The notes under the pieces are model-generated. The model was not told the DNA's origin and did no database searches. It saw only the letters and a program-made list of their open reading frames with translations. 64,000 nt of DNA, from positions 2,108,001 through 2,172,000 of the forward strand of contig NZ_CP018092.1 of NCBI RefSeq assembly GCF_002754935.1, in the 5' to 3' direction. Positions 54,383 to 62,829 of the stretch are shown here, piece by piece. This DNA comes from Thermostichus lividus PCC 6715. Lineage in GTDB: Bacteria; Cyanobacteriota; Cyanobacteriia; Thermosynechococcales; Thermosynechococcaceae. The position numbers were made by a program, and so were the translations under genes. Position 1 is the first letter of the stretch, and each line of letters starts with the position of its first letter.

Positions 54383-54859
54383 ATGGATTCGCTTTGGAGT
54401 AGTGCTGCGATCGCCTACCTACACTACCTCAGCTTTATGGTTGCCTTTGCGGCATTAGTGGTTGAGCACCTGACGTTGCGCAAAGAGTTGGAACTCAAGC
54501 AAGCATGGCGCCTCGTCATTACGGATGGTCTTTACGGCATTGCTGCCATTACCGTACTGGTGACCGGAATCTTACGAGTGTTGTACTTTGGCAAAGGCAC
54601 AGCCTACTACCTCAGCAATCCTGTGTTTCATCTGAAGGTTGGCTTTTTTATCCTTGTAGGGCTTCTCTCGCTTTACCCAACCATTTCCTTTTTGTTATGG
54701 CTCAAACCACTTCGGCAAGGGCAAGTGCCCACCCTTGAGTTAGCGGCGGTGCAACGCCTAACTTGGGTTATCCGCGCTGAACTGGCATTTCTCAGTGGTA
54801 TTCCCCTTTTGGCGGCCATGATGGCACGGGGAATTGGTCTCGAGTGGGTTCAGAGCTAA
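54383..54859 (+). CDS. DUF2214 family membrane protein
   Basis: A 158-residue protein with four helices: YLHYLSFMVAFAALVVEHL, LYGIAAITVLVTGILRVLYF, FHLKVGFFILVGLLSLYPTI and a last one at about 130-150 (RAELAFLSGIPLLAAMMARG). The pattern, with His in helix 1 and FGKGTAYYLSNPVFHLK between helices 2 and 3, is that of DUF2214, which may be a haem-binding or electron-transfer-like fold but has no assigned role. The upstream 359-bp gap (54024-54382) holds the RHH leader on the other strand and, in its AT-rich part, likely promoter sequence. Confidence 0.85.
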   Translation: MDSLWSSAAIAYLHYLSFMVAFAALVVEHLTLRKELELKQAWRLVITDGLYGIAAITVLVTGILRVLYFGKGTAYYLSNPVFHLKVGFFILVGLLSLYPTISFLLWLKPLRQGQVPTLELAAVQRLTWVIRAELAFLSGIPLLAAMMARGIGLEWVQS

Positions 54860-54905
54860 AGGGGTAATTGATAGCCCAATCTTAGTGCTAAATTAGCGCA
54901 GAGTC

Positions 54906-55619
54906 TTAACGGGAGCGATATTGGGCGTAGCGATCGCCAAGCCAAGGCCAATTGACCACCTGCCACCACGCTTCTAAGTACTGATCGCGGCGATTGCGGT
55001 AGGTGAGGTAGTAGGCGTGCTCCCACAAATCATTTCCCAACAGGGGTATATCCCCCCGCATCAGGGGCGAGTCTTGGTTAGGAGTGGTATAAATTTTCAG
55101 GCGGTTTTCGGGGGTCAACACCAGCCAGACCCAACCACTGCCAAACTGGCGCAGGCCAGCCGTCTGAAACTGGTCTTGAAATTCGCTAAAGGAGCCAAAG
55201 GTGGCCGCAATGTCGTCAGCTAAGGCACCTGTGGGTTCGCCGCCCCCTGCGGGACTCATGCTCTGCCAGAAGAGGGAATGGTTGGCATGGCCACCCCCAT
55301 GGTTACGCACGGTGGTTTGAATCGCAGCGGGGAGTTGCCCAATGTGCCTCAGCAGGTCTTCAATTGGTAGTTGCTGCCATTGGCGGTAGGGGGCAAGGGC
55401 ACGATTCAGGGTTTTCACGTAGGCGGCATGATGCTTGTCATGGTGCAATTCCATGGTTTCAGCATCAATGTACGGCTCTAGGGCATCGTAGGGGTAGGGC
55501 AAGGGCGGCAGGGTGTAAGGTTCAGGACTGTCTTGCGCCCAGGCAGGCGAGGTCGGTAGCAGGGTGAGGGTCGTGGCGCTGAAGAATAACCGTAGGGTTT
55601 GACGACGACTGAGAAGCAT
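54906..55619 (-). CDS. sodA: Exported superoxide dismutase, Mn/Fe type (Mn-like)
   Basis: SOD removes superoxide. The 237-residue protein has an N-terminal signal with a twin-arginine-like start (LSRRQTLRLFFSA) and cleavage near SPAWAQDSP, so it should act in the periplasm or thylakoid lumen. Metal ligands are seen in MELHHDKHHAAYV, GGGHANHSLFWQS and NDLWEHAYYLTYRN. The residues GGHANHSLFW and FGSGWVWLVL favour manganese. ATG 55619 is preferred over 55631. Convergent with the DUF2214 gene. Confidence 0.93.
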   Translation of the reverse strand: MLLSRRQTLRLFFSATTLTLLPTSPAWAQDSPEPYTLPPLPYPYDALEPYIDAETMELHHDKHHAAYVKTLNRALAPYRQWQQLPIEDLLRHIGQLPAAIQTTVRNHGGGHANHSLFWQSMSPAGGGEPTGALADDIAATFGSFSEFQDQFQTAGLRQFGSGWVWLVLTPENRLKIYTTPNQDSPLMRGDIPLLGNDLWEHAYYLTYRNRRDQYLEAWWQVVNWPWLGDRYAQYRSR

Positions 55620-55645
55620 AACAGAATACAACTCTTTTTTTCAGA

Positions 55646-56839
55646 TTAAACTGCGCTGAGTCGCTGGAGAAGGGCATGGGCAATTCGCGCACCAGCACCC
55701 GCCCTGCCCATGCGCTCTACGCCATTGTTGTAAGCCTGTTGACGTTGGGTCGCATCTTGCCAGATTCGGTAGAGGGTAGGCATCGCATCACGCGGATCCT
55801 CAAGGTAATAAAGGGAGGAGCCAAGTAATTGCTGCTGACGGCGGGCAAAGGCGCGGGTAAATTGAGGCCCCTGCCCCGCAAAGGTGATCACGGGCTTTCC
55901 TAAGCCCACGGCTTGCTCTGTGGCTGTTCCGGCTAGGGCAATGCCACCATCGGCCCAGTGCAAAAACTCCCGAAAGTGGTGCTGGCTCAGTATCAGTTGT
56001 AGGTGGCCATACTGCCGTGCTTGGGCAGCTGCTAACGGACTGGGCATCCCCTGCCACTGGCCAAGGCTCTCCTCAAAAACGCCAATCTCTAAACCGGGAC
56101 TGATGGCCGCTAGAAGCACGATCGCCTCATCGGCATAGGGGATGAGACTATTGAGAATTAGTTGCCAGTTGCGGTAGGCTTCAGGGGCGCGGGAGCCGGG
56201 CAATAGCACAATGGTCTTGGGGTGAAAGGGGGACGGCTCCGGAGGTGGCATCACCAAGTCCAGCATGGGGTTACCACAATCATTGGCGGCAATACCTAAG
56301 CGCTGCAACCCCTGAGCAGTACGCGAATCTCGCGGAAAGACTCCCCAGCAGCGCCGCGATCGCAACAGCCACTGCTCCCAAGGCAAGTAATCACTGCCCG
56401 CCCAGCCTGCGCCCCACCAAGCGGCACCGTCAAGGTAATAGTCTGATTTCGCTGTGCCCACAAAGCTGTAGGGACAGCCGCTGAGGTAGGCAAAGAGCAG
56501 CGGCACCACATCGCCTACAGCTAAGACATGCCCCCCGTCCTTAGACCATTGTTGCAGGGCACTGAATTGCTGGCCTAAAAGGGAGACCAAACCCGCCCGC
56601 AGATCCTGCCACAGTTGCCGCCAATCCATGTAGATAAACCCACCGGAGGGCAGAGTTTTGCCCGTTTGCAGGAGTGGAATGCCGCAGCGTTGGTACGCCA
56701 GACCTTCGCCCACTAAGGGGAGTGCCGTCATCTCCATCTCGGGGCAACCTTGTTGCAACGGTTGCAAAATAGCGGTGGCGATCGCATCTTCGCCGTGGCC
56801 ATTACTCACACACAACAGTCGTCGGCGGGACGCACTCAT
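55646..56839 (-). CDS. Lipid-A-disaccharide synthase-related protein (TIGR03492 type)
   Basis: A 397-residue protein of the cyanobacterial LpxB-related family: N-terminal [59 protein letters not shown] and the donor-site [19 protein letters not shown]. Nucleotide-sugar transfer is inferred; the acceptor is unknown. It differs from the LpxB-like protein at 4234. Start ATG 56839 overlaps the selO stop (ATGA), so the two genes are translationally coupled. Confidence 0.87.
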   Translation of the reverse strand: MSASRRRLLCVSNGHGEDAIATAILQPLQQGCPEMEMTALPLVGEGLAYQRCGIPLLQTGKTLPSGGFIYMDWRQLWQDLRAGLVSLLGQQFSALQQWSKDGGHVLAVGDVVPLLFAYLSGCPYSFVGTAKSDYYLDGAAWWGAGWAGSDYLPWEQWLLRSRRCWGVFPRDSRTAQGLQRLGIAANDCGNPMLDLVMPPPEPSPFHPKTIVLLPGSRAPEAYRNWQLILNSLIPYADEAIVLLAAISPGLEIGVFEESLGQWQGMPSPLAAAQARQYGHLQLILSQHHFREFLHWADGGIALAGTATEQAVGLGKPVITFAGQGPQFTRAFARRQQQLLGSSLYYLEDPRDAMPTLYRIWQDATQRQQAYNNGVERMGRAGAGARIAHALLQRLSAV

Positions 56840-58263
56840 GCCTTCATTGCTGCCAAGGTAGCGTTGAACAACGCCCAATCGTTCTCGGTGTCAATAGCCT
56901 GCCAAATGGTCTCAATGCGAGGTTGCGTCAGGATCACGAGAGGATTGGCTGCCGCTAGGGTGGCGGGGATGGCGTTGCGCTCTTCTGGCGTAGCCTCCTG
57001 TAACAGTTGCACGTACGTCGCCTTCCATGGCCCCAGTAGGGTCTGATCAGCGCTAGACAGGGTCGGACTCTCCCGGAAAATATGCCCAGCATCCACAACC
57101 CACTGCGCTGAAAACTCCTGCCGCAGGCTGACAAAAAACTGTGGATAGCTGATGGTGCTACGGCTGAGAAACTCTTGCGTCTGCTCCACTAGCAGGGAGC
57201 CGCGCTCCACGGGTAGCGTCTGCCAGCCGAGACGGCGCAGCATTTGTTTGAGGTAGGTGTGGCGGCAGCGATCGCCAAAGGATTGCAGAGCTGCTTGCAT
57301 GGCCTCAAGGGGCATCACAAACGACAGGGGGGCTTGCAGCTTTTCTAAATTCCAAACACAAATAGCCGGCTGATTGCCGTAGGCATAGCGACCGTAGTAA
57401 TCAAAATAGGCCGCCGTAAAGCCCAGATCGTAGCGCTCTAAAAACCTGTAGGGGCCATAGTCAAAACTCTCGCCGGTAATGGCCATGTTGTCGGTGTTGA
57501 GTACGCCATGGCAAAACCCCGCTGCCAGCCATGTTGCCGCCAAGTCCGCCGTGGCTGCCACGAGTTCCCGATAGAATTGGCCATACCGCTCTTTAGGATC
57601 AGAGATCTCCCCCAGATGGGGATAGTAGTAGTCAATAACATGATCTAGTAACTGGCGAATTAAGTCTGGTCGCTTCAAGTAGTGCAGGCGTTCAAAGGTG
57701 CCAAAGCGAATATGGGAGCGACCCAAGCGTACCAAAACACTAGAGCGGGTTGGCGATGGCTCATCTCCCCGCCACAGGGACTCCCCCGTTTCAATGAGGC
57801 TGAGACTGCGAAATGTGGGCACCCCCAGCCGATGGAGTAGTTCACTGGCCAGTACCTCGCGCACGCCTCCTTTGAGGGTCAGCCGCCCATCCCCTCCTCG
57901 AGAATAGGGGGTTGTGCCCGATCCTTTGGTTCCTAGATCGTACAGGTAACCATCGACACCGCGAAATTGGCCGTAGAGAAACCCTCGCCCATCGCCTAAG
58001 CGGGGGTTGTACTCCCCAAATTGGTAGCCGTGGTAGCGCATGGCCAACAATGGCTCTCGTCCCTGAAACTGGCCAAAGGCTGCAATGAAGTCACTATTCG
58101 TAACGCTGGCAGGATTTAACCCCATCAAAGGCAGCAGATCATCATTGCGAAACCGCAGCCAGTGCTCCGGAAAACTCGCTGCTTGGACTTCGTCCCAATA
58201 CTCAGCCCCAAGGGAGAGAAAGGCAGGCTCGTAGGCAAGGGTTTGAAAGGCGTGGAGGGGCAT
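56836..58263 (-). CDS. selO: Protein adenylyltransferase SelO (YdiU/UPF0061)
   Basis: SelO is a pseudokinase-fold enzyme that AMPylates proteins, linked to redox stress. The 475-residue protein shows [20 protein letters not shown] near the N-terminus, [20 protein letters not shown] with the ATP-binding residues, and [20 protein letters not shown] with the metal-binding Asn and Asp. No C-terminal selenocysteine-like Cys motif is seen. ATG 58263 gives [14 protein letters not shown] 258-bp mobile element ends only 7 bp upstream of this ATG, so the native promoter has been displaced; the element must supply or transmit transcription. Confidence 0.93.
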   Translation of the reverse strand: MPLHAFQTLAYEPAFLSLGAEYWDEVQAASFPEHWLRFRNDDLLPLMGLNPASVTNSDFIAAFGQFQGREPLLAMRYHGYQFGEYNPRLGDGRGFLYGQFRGVDGYLYDLGTKGSGTTPYSRGGDGRLTLKGGVREVLASELLHRLGVPTFRSLSLIETGESLWRGDEPSPTRSSVLVRLGRSHIRFGTFERLHYLKRPDLIRQLLDHVIDYYYPHLGEISDPKERYGQFYRELVAATADLAATWLAAGFCHGVLNTDNMAITGESFDYGPYRFLERYDLGFTAAYFDYYGRYAYGNQPAICVWNLEKLQAPLSFVMPLEAMQAALQSFGDRCRHTYLKQMLRRLGWQTLPVERGSLLVEQTQEFLSRSTISYPQFFVSLRQEFSAQWVVDAGHIFRESPTLSSADQTLLGPWKATYVQLLQEATPEERNAIPATLAAANPLVILTQPRIETIWQAIDTENDWALFNATLAAMKA

Positions 58264-58270
58264 AGCGTGT

Positions 58271-58528
58271 TTTGACACTCCCACCACCTAAAGGTGGGGG
58301 ATTCTTACGCAGTCCATAAACGAACTCATAAAGGCGTTGTCAAGACGCCCCTACACAGTTCCTAGAGGCAAAGCCCCAAGGTTCTGCTTACTTGTAACAA
58401 CTGTCGCCGATTGGGTTTTTCACCAAGGATGGCGACCAAGTATAGTTTAGCACAGAGCAACTAAAGTTGCTTTAGGGCTTTTCCTCTCCGTACTTTAGTA
58501 CGGAGCTACCAAGCTAACCCTCTGTGTG
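58271..58528 (-). mobile_element. 258-bp non-autonomous IS200/IS605-type element, class A, copy 2
   Basis: Read on the minus strand it runs from cacacagagggttagcttgg to GGTGGGAGTGTCAAA, collinear with copy 1 at 25420-25678: left hairpin CTCCGTAC/GTACGGAG, GCAACT-tt-AGTTGC, a divergent middle, then the conserved aagcagaacc, ctttgcctc and aggaactgtgtaggggc blocks, an aactgcgtaaga-like stretch and the right hairpin CCCCCACC-ttta-GGTGGTGGG. The compensating changes in stems (CCCC/GGGG versus CTCC/GGAG; CGAC/GTCG versus CACC/GGTG) show that base pairing is kept. It contains no gene. Its right end abuts selO. Confidence 0.75.
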
Positions 58529-58575
58529 GAGGGAACCGCTCCCCACTATACCGTCTTTGGCGGTAGGGTTCCCCC

Positions 58576-58607
58576 TTGACTCTCCAGTGGACTGGAGACT
58601 GAAGGAT
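58576..58607 (+). promoter_or_regulatory. MerR/CueR-type promoter-operator of the copper operon
   Basis: TTGACT (58576-58581) overlaps a dyad 58579-58600: CTCCAGT-gg-ACTGGAG in the core, extended to ACT/ACT outside with one mismatch. With AAGGAT (58602-58607) as a weak -10 the spacer is 20 bp. A dyad within an over-long spacer is the hallmark of MerR-family metal promoters, and the sequence resembles the zntA promoter of E. coli. It lies 27 bp before the HMA gene. No MerR gene is seen in this window. Confidence 0.65.
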
Positions 58608-58633
58608 AGAACTAACAGTAGGTATAACATGCC

Positions 58634-58834
58634 ATGGAACTCAAACTCTACGTCCCTGATATGGCCTGTAGCGCCTGTCGTGACACCATTACCGCTGCTA
58701 TTCAGGCCATTGATCCGGCGGTCACCGTGCGTGCCGATTTGGAAACAAAATGGCTCCAGATTGAGACCACTGCGCCCGAGCCAAGGGTTCGGCAGGTCAT
58801 CCAGCGGGCAGGCTATACCATCAAGGAGGTGTAA
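58634..58834 (+). CDS. Heavy-metal-associated (HMA) domain copper chaperone
   Basis: A 66-residue single HMA domain: [20 protein letters not shown] with the metal-binding MACSAC (CxxC), then [20 protein letters not shown] and a C-terminal [10 protein letters not shown]. It is a ferredoxin-fold Atx1-like protein that hands Cu(I) to the adjacent ATPase. The stop overlaps the copA ATG by one base (TAATG), so the pair is translationally coupled. First gene behind the MerR-type operator. Confidence 0.92.
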   Translation: MELKLYVPDMACSACRDTITAAIQAIDPAVTVRADLETKWLQIETTAPEPRVRQVIQRAGYTIKEV

Positions 58835-61095
58835 TGGCTCAAATTGCCTTTACCCTGCGGGGGATGCGTTGTGCTGCCTGTGGGAATATCGTTACTACAG
58901 CGGTGCAGCAAGTGCCCGGCGTGAGTCAGTGCGATGTTAGCTTTGGTGCAGCTCAAGCAATGGTGACCTACGATCCACAGCGGGTCAGTTGGCAGGCGAT
59001 CCAGCAGGCGATCGCCCAAGCGGGCTATGGGGCAGAACCGCTAGTGAATACCGACCTGTTAGCTGAGGCCACGGCTGAAGACAACGCCCAAGCGGTAACG
59101 ATGCAGGAACTGCAACACCGCTTGTTCTTGGCAGGGGGGGCAACCTTAGTGCTGGTGGTGGGCAGCCTTCCCATGATGCTGGGGGTGTCTATCCCATGGC
59201 TCCCGATGTGGCTGCATCACCCGTGGCTGCAACTGGCACTGACAACACCAATTCAGTTTTGGAGTGGGGAGTCATTCTATGGGGGGGCGTGGAAAGCACT
59301 GCGCTACCGCAGCGCCACCATGGATACCCTCGTGGCCTTGGGAACCAGTGCTGCCTATTTTTATTCCCTGTTTGCCACACTCTTTCCCTCAAGGGTTGAG
59401 CAGCACGGCCATGCTCCCGATGTGTATTACGAGGTGTCTGCCGTTGTGATCACGCTGATTTTACTGGGGCGATGGCTAGAGCACCGCGCTAAGGGGGAAA
59501 CCACCACTGCCCTTCGCAAGTTGATGGGGCTGCAACCGAGCACCGCCCGTGTTCTGCGCGATGGTATGGAGCAAGAGGTGCCAGTCAGCGCCGTTGGAGT
59601 GGGGGAGATTGTGGTGGTGCGTCCTGGGGAGAAAATTCCGGTGGATGGTGAGGTGATTGCCGGTGCTTCGACCGTGGATGAGGCGATGGTGACGGGGGAA
59701 AGTTTGCCGGTGGCTAAGGGAGTGGGGGACGAGGTGATTGGGGCGACCCTCAATCAAACAGGCAGCTTGCAGATCCGTGCCACCCGGGTGGGGCAAGAGA
59801 CGTTTTTGGCTCAAATTGTCCGCTTAGTACGGCAAGCCCAAGGTTCAAAAGCGCCGATTCAACGGCTGGCAGATCAAATCACGGCGTGGTTTGTGCCTGT
59901 GGTGATTGCGATCGCCATCGTGACCTTTATCCTCTGGTACAGCGTTGCGGGCAATGCCACCTTGGCACTCCTCACGACCATTGGAGTGCTCATTATTGCC
60001 TGTCCCTGTGCTTTGGGGTTAGCCACCCCCACCTCGATTATCGTGGCCACTGGCAAGGGGGCAGAGTATGGTGTTTTGTTTAAGACTGCTGCCAGCCTAG
60101 AGCAAGCCCAAGCCATCCAAGTCCTTGTCCTAGATAAAACCGGCACCCTGACCCAAGGCCATCCCACCGTTACGGACGTTATCACCCATGGGGCAGAACC
60201 ACTAGAGGTGCTCACCCTTGTGGCCTCTGTGGAATGGCACTCCGAACATCCCTTGGCAGTGGCAGTGGTGACCTACGCCCAATCCCAAGGGGTAACGCTG
60301 AAGGAGGTGACTGACTTTCAGGCGATCCCCGGCAGTGGCGTGGTTGCCACCGTGGCCACACAAACTGTCCATATCGGCACCCAGCGTTGGCTAGAGGAAC
60401 TGGGGATGGCAACCCACGAGTTCGCCGCCGCAGTGCACACCCTAGAGGCACAGGGCAAAACGGTGATTTGGCTGGCGATCGCCCAAGGGGTGGTGGGGGT
60501 GATGGCCATTGCAGATACGGTCAAACCGGAGGCGGCAGAGGTTGTGCGTACCTTACACGCCCTAGGGCTAAGGGTTGTCATACTCACCGGCGATCATCCC
60601 ACCACAGCTGCGGCCATTGCCCGGCAAGTGGGAATTGATCAGGTCTGTGCCGGTGTTCGCCCTGATCAAAAAGCAGCTACCATTGCGCAACTGCAAGCAG
60701 AGGGCAAGCGAGTCGCCATGGTCGGAGATGGCATTAATGATGCCCCCGCCTTAGCCCAAGCAGATGTCGGTATTGCCATTGGCACCGGCACGGATGTGGC
60801 GATCGCCACCAGTGACATCACCCTCATCTCCGGAGACCTCCACGGCATTGTCACTGCGATTCAACTGAGCCGTGCCACAATGCGCAATATCCGCCAAAAT
60901 CTCTTTTTTGCCTTTGTCTATAACGTGGCCGGTATTCCCATTGCCGCAGGCATTCTCTATCCCCTTTGGGGCTGGCTCCTGAATCCAATGGTGGCGGGGG
61001 CAGCGATGGCCTTTAGTTCGGTGTCCGTTGTCCTGAATGCCCTGCGCTTACGCCACTTTCGTCCCCAAGTCGTTTCCCTCAGGCATCCCTTATGA
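58834..61095 (+). CDS. copA: Copper-translocating P1B-type ATPase
   Basis: A 753-residue Cu(I) pump. Order: N-terminal HMA domain ([12 protein letters not shown]), eight membrane helices, actuator motif [10 protein letters not shown] at about 290, the ion-binding [14 protein letters not shown] at about 390, phosphorylation site [12 protein letters not shown] at about 432, [10 protein letters not shown], hinge [18 protein letters not shown], and [12 protein letters not shown]. The CPC and the later N/Y and M-S region ([30 protein letters not shown]) mark the copper subtype. Whether it is CtaA (import), PacS (thylakoid) or an efflux CopA cannot be told from sequence alone; the operator and chaperone favour copper-induced efflux. 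Ends overlapping a small membrane peptide. Confidence 0.95.
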   Translation: MAQIAFTLRGMRCAACGNIVTTAVQQVPGVSQCDVSFGAAQAMVTYDPQRVSWQAIQQAIAQAGYGAEPLVNTDLLAEATAEDNAQAVTMQELQHRLFLAGGATLVLVVGSLPMMLGVSIPWLPMWLHHPWLQLALTTPIQFWSGESFYGGAWKALRYRSATMDTLVALGTSAAYFYSLFATLFPSRVEQHGHAPDVYYEVSAVVITLILLGRWLEHRAKGETTTALRKLMGLQPSTARVLRDGMEQEVPVSAVGVGEIVVVRPGEKIPVDGEVIAGASTVDEAMVTGESLPVAKGVGDEVIGATLNQTGSLQIRATRVGQETFLAQIVRLVRQAQGSKAPIQRLADQITAWFVPVVIAIAIVTFILWYSVAGNATLALLTTIGVLIIACPCALGLATPTSIIVATGKGAEYGVLFKTAASLEQAQAIQVLVLDKTGTLTQGHPTVTDVITHGAEPLEVLTLVASVEWHSEHPLAVAVVTYAQSQGVTLKEVTDFQAIPGSGVVATVATQTVHIGTQRWLEELGMATHEFAAAVHTLEAQGKTVIWLAIAQGVVGVMAIADTVKPEAAEVVRTLHALGLRVVILTGDHPTTAAAIARQVGIDQVCAGVRPDQKAATIAQLQAEGKRVAMVGDGINDAPALAQADVGIAIGTGTDVAIATSDITLISGDLHGIVTAIQLSRATMRNIRQNLFFAFVYNVAGIPIAAGILYPLWGWLLNPMVAGAAMAFSSVSVVLNALRLRHFRPQVVSLRHPL

Positions 61096-61178
61096 CCCAG
61101 ACAATCACATTTTGGGCCACGCTAGTTGGGCTTGGCTTTCTCCTTGGGGTCACCTCTGGCCTCTTGCTGAGCAGTTGA
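61092..61178 (+). CDS. 28-residue single-helix membrane peptide coupled to copA
   Basis: An ATG inside the copA stop (ATGA overlap) opens [20 protein letters not shown] followed by TSGLLLSS and TGA. It is one hydrophobic helix with Gly spacing (G-x-G, G-V-x-S-G), and small polar ends. The overlap, fused tightly to copA, and the clean stop argue for translation. It matches none of the small photosynthetic subunits I know (PetN, PetL, PsbM, Psb30, PsaM). A P-type-ATPase accessory peptide, by analogy with KdpF, is my inference. Confidence 0.5.
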   Translation: MTQTITFWATLVGLGFLLGVTSGLLLSS

Positions 61179-61191
61179 GGAGGGCTAGCCC

Positions 61192-62250
61192 CTAGCGCAA
61201 CCGTACATAACCTGCTTGTTCGATGGCAGATTGCCCTTGATTGGTCAACAGTAGGGCAGCATAGGCACGCCCCGCTTGGGCATCGGCACTGCCATCCGCC
61301 TTCACAATAACGAACAGTCGCCGCGTGATTGGGTAGCTGCCATCTTGAAAAGCACGAGCATTCAGACGATTCCGCTGAGCTGGGCAGCGCGCCGGTTCAA
61401 CGTAAGGCAGTTGATAGGGAGGCACAAAGGTATTAGCTTGACGACCCAAGGGTAAGGGGCGAATACTACACTGACCAACAATTTCCGGTGCAGAGCCGTA
61501 GTAAATCCCCCCAAGAGTGCTTGCAACGCGGCGAAGGCCATCGGTAGTGTCCCGCACCATAACCACATTGGAGCCTAGGAGCCGTTCCCCCAGCACCTCC
61601 TTGATAAAAAACTCGACCGTGCCGCCGTCCTCTGGTCGGCGCGAAAAGGCAGTAATGGCTAAGTTAGGTCCCCCCACTTGGCTCCAGTTGTTCACTTTAC
61701 CGGTGTAGATGTCTATCACTTGATTAACGGTGAGACCGGCAAGGGGAAGGTTGTGGTTGACGGCGATCGCCAAGCCATCGATCGCCACTGGAATAGCGTC
61801 AAGGGGAGTGCCTTGGCTCTGGGACTGCTGCCGTTCCTGATCATTGAGGGGGCGCGACGACTGAGAAAAGGCCAGTTGATTATTCAAGAGCATCCGAATA
61901 CCGCTGCCAGACCCTGGCGTACCCGTGGGCGGATCCACGTACCGCAGCCGAAAGTTAGGCCATACCGTTTGAATTAAGGGATCCACATCGCGGCGAATGG
62001 GTGCCCACGTGGTACTGCCCCCATAGTTAAAAACACCACTGGGCACCTCCCGAACTTCAGCAAAGGTCTCAACCGTGACGTCCGGCGTGCTGGGGGTTGA
62101 GCCGTCTTGAGTGAGTAGCTCCCCAAGAGGATTTCCCGTCTGAGAATTCAGTAACCGCATCACCAACACCCCTGCCACCCCCACAATAGCGATCGTAAAG
62201 ATGAGGGAGATTAGCAGCGGCAGCACATTATTGTTATTACCTTGGGACAT
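61192..62250 (-). CDS. PstS-type phosphate-binding protein, membrane-anchored
   Basis: A 352-residue PBP-like substrate-binding protein. One N-terminal helix (VLPLLISLIFTIAIVGVAGV) anchors it or acts as signal; the ligand domain begins at about residue 65: FNYGGSTTWAPIRRDVDPLI, SGSGIRMLLNNQLAFSQSSR, AVNHNLPLAGLTVNQVIDIY and TGKVNNWSQVGG, the typical phosphate-binding pattern. It lacks a lipobox Cys. Phosphate is likely but not certain. No pstCAB genes follow; the gene is convergent with the copper operon, 13 bp from the end of the 28-residue peptide. Confidence 0.85.
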   Translation of the reverse strand: MSQGNNNNVLPLLISLIFTIAIVGVAGVLVMRLLNSQTGNPLGELLTQDGSTPSTPDVTVETFAEVREVPSGVFNYGGSTTWAPIRRDVDPLIQTVWPNFRLRYVDPPTGTPGSGSGIRMLLNNQLAFSQSSRPLNDQERQQSQSQGTPLDAIPVAIDGLAIAVNHNLPLAGLTVNQVIDIYTGKVNNWSQVGGPNLAITAFSRRPEDGGTVEFFIKEVLGERLLGSNVVMVRDTTDGLRRVASTLGGIYYGSAPEIVGQCSIRPLPLGRQANTFVPPYQLPYVEPARCPAQRNRLNARAFQDGSYPITRRLFVIVKADGSADAQAGRAYAALLLTNQGQSAIEQAGYVRLR

Positions 62251-62304
62251 AGGTAGGATCGGCAAACACTCTGCCCTTAGACTATCCCAACTTCAGCTAA
62301 AAAC

Positions 62305-62764
62305 CGCAGGAGCCCTGCCCTTTGTCTGTAGGACAAGGGTCAGGAGGAATGTGGCTCTTGACTTTGATGATGTATCATAGCGCTACGGCTCAAGTCCTGA
62401 GTATCTCTTGCAAACTCAAGGTATCGCAGTCACAAGCCGCTAAGCTGGATGCCACGTTGTACTGGCAGGGGTTAACCTTGTGGTTGTGCCGCCGGCCTAC
62501 ACATCGCAGACTTGCCACAAGTGCCTGCATATTCATCCTGACCGGAGCAAATCCTATCGGTTGGGCAAGATGTTTACGTGCGGTCATTGTGGCTGGCAAG
62601 GGGATGCAGACTTTAACGGTGCGAATCTAATTGCGCTTTTGGAGCTGCCTGTAAACCAGCCTAGAGGTATGGCTGACGCCACCTACGGAGCGTGGTTGGC
62701 GTGCCAACTGCAGGGCTACCGAAAGCCCACGCTCTGTTCGTAGGAGGAGCGTCGGGTAGTTTAC
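62305..62764 (+). mobile_element. IS200/IS605-type element with internally deleted tnpB, class B
   Basis: A left hairpin (CCTTTGTC/GGACAAGG) precedes ATG 62370, which opens MYHSATAQVLSISCKLKVSQ, then SQAAKLDATL, a TnpB N-terminus. Near 62455-62470 the frame jumps to the C-terminal part: NLVVVPPAYTSQTCHKCLHI, FTCGHCGWQGDADFNGANLI, then ALLELP to the stop at 62743, with the zinc ribbon intact. The whole RuvC core is deleted. The right end is a hairpin then TAGTTTAC, the same end as the class B element at 25177-25383. It can no longer encode a working protein but keeps both ends. The 300-bp gap around it holds no other gene. Confidence 0.72.
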
Positions 62765-62829
62765 CAAGTACACTGAAGAATAGTGCTTGTACAGCCTAGT
62801 ATTTATCGCGTTGTTAGGAAAGCTATGTT

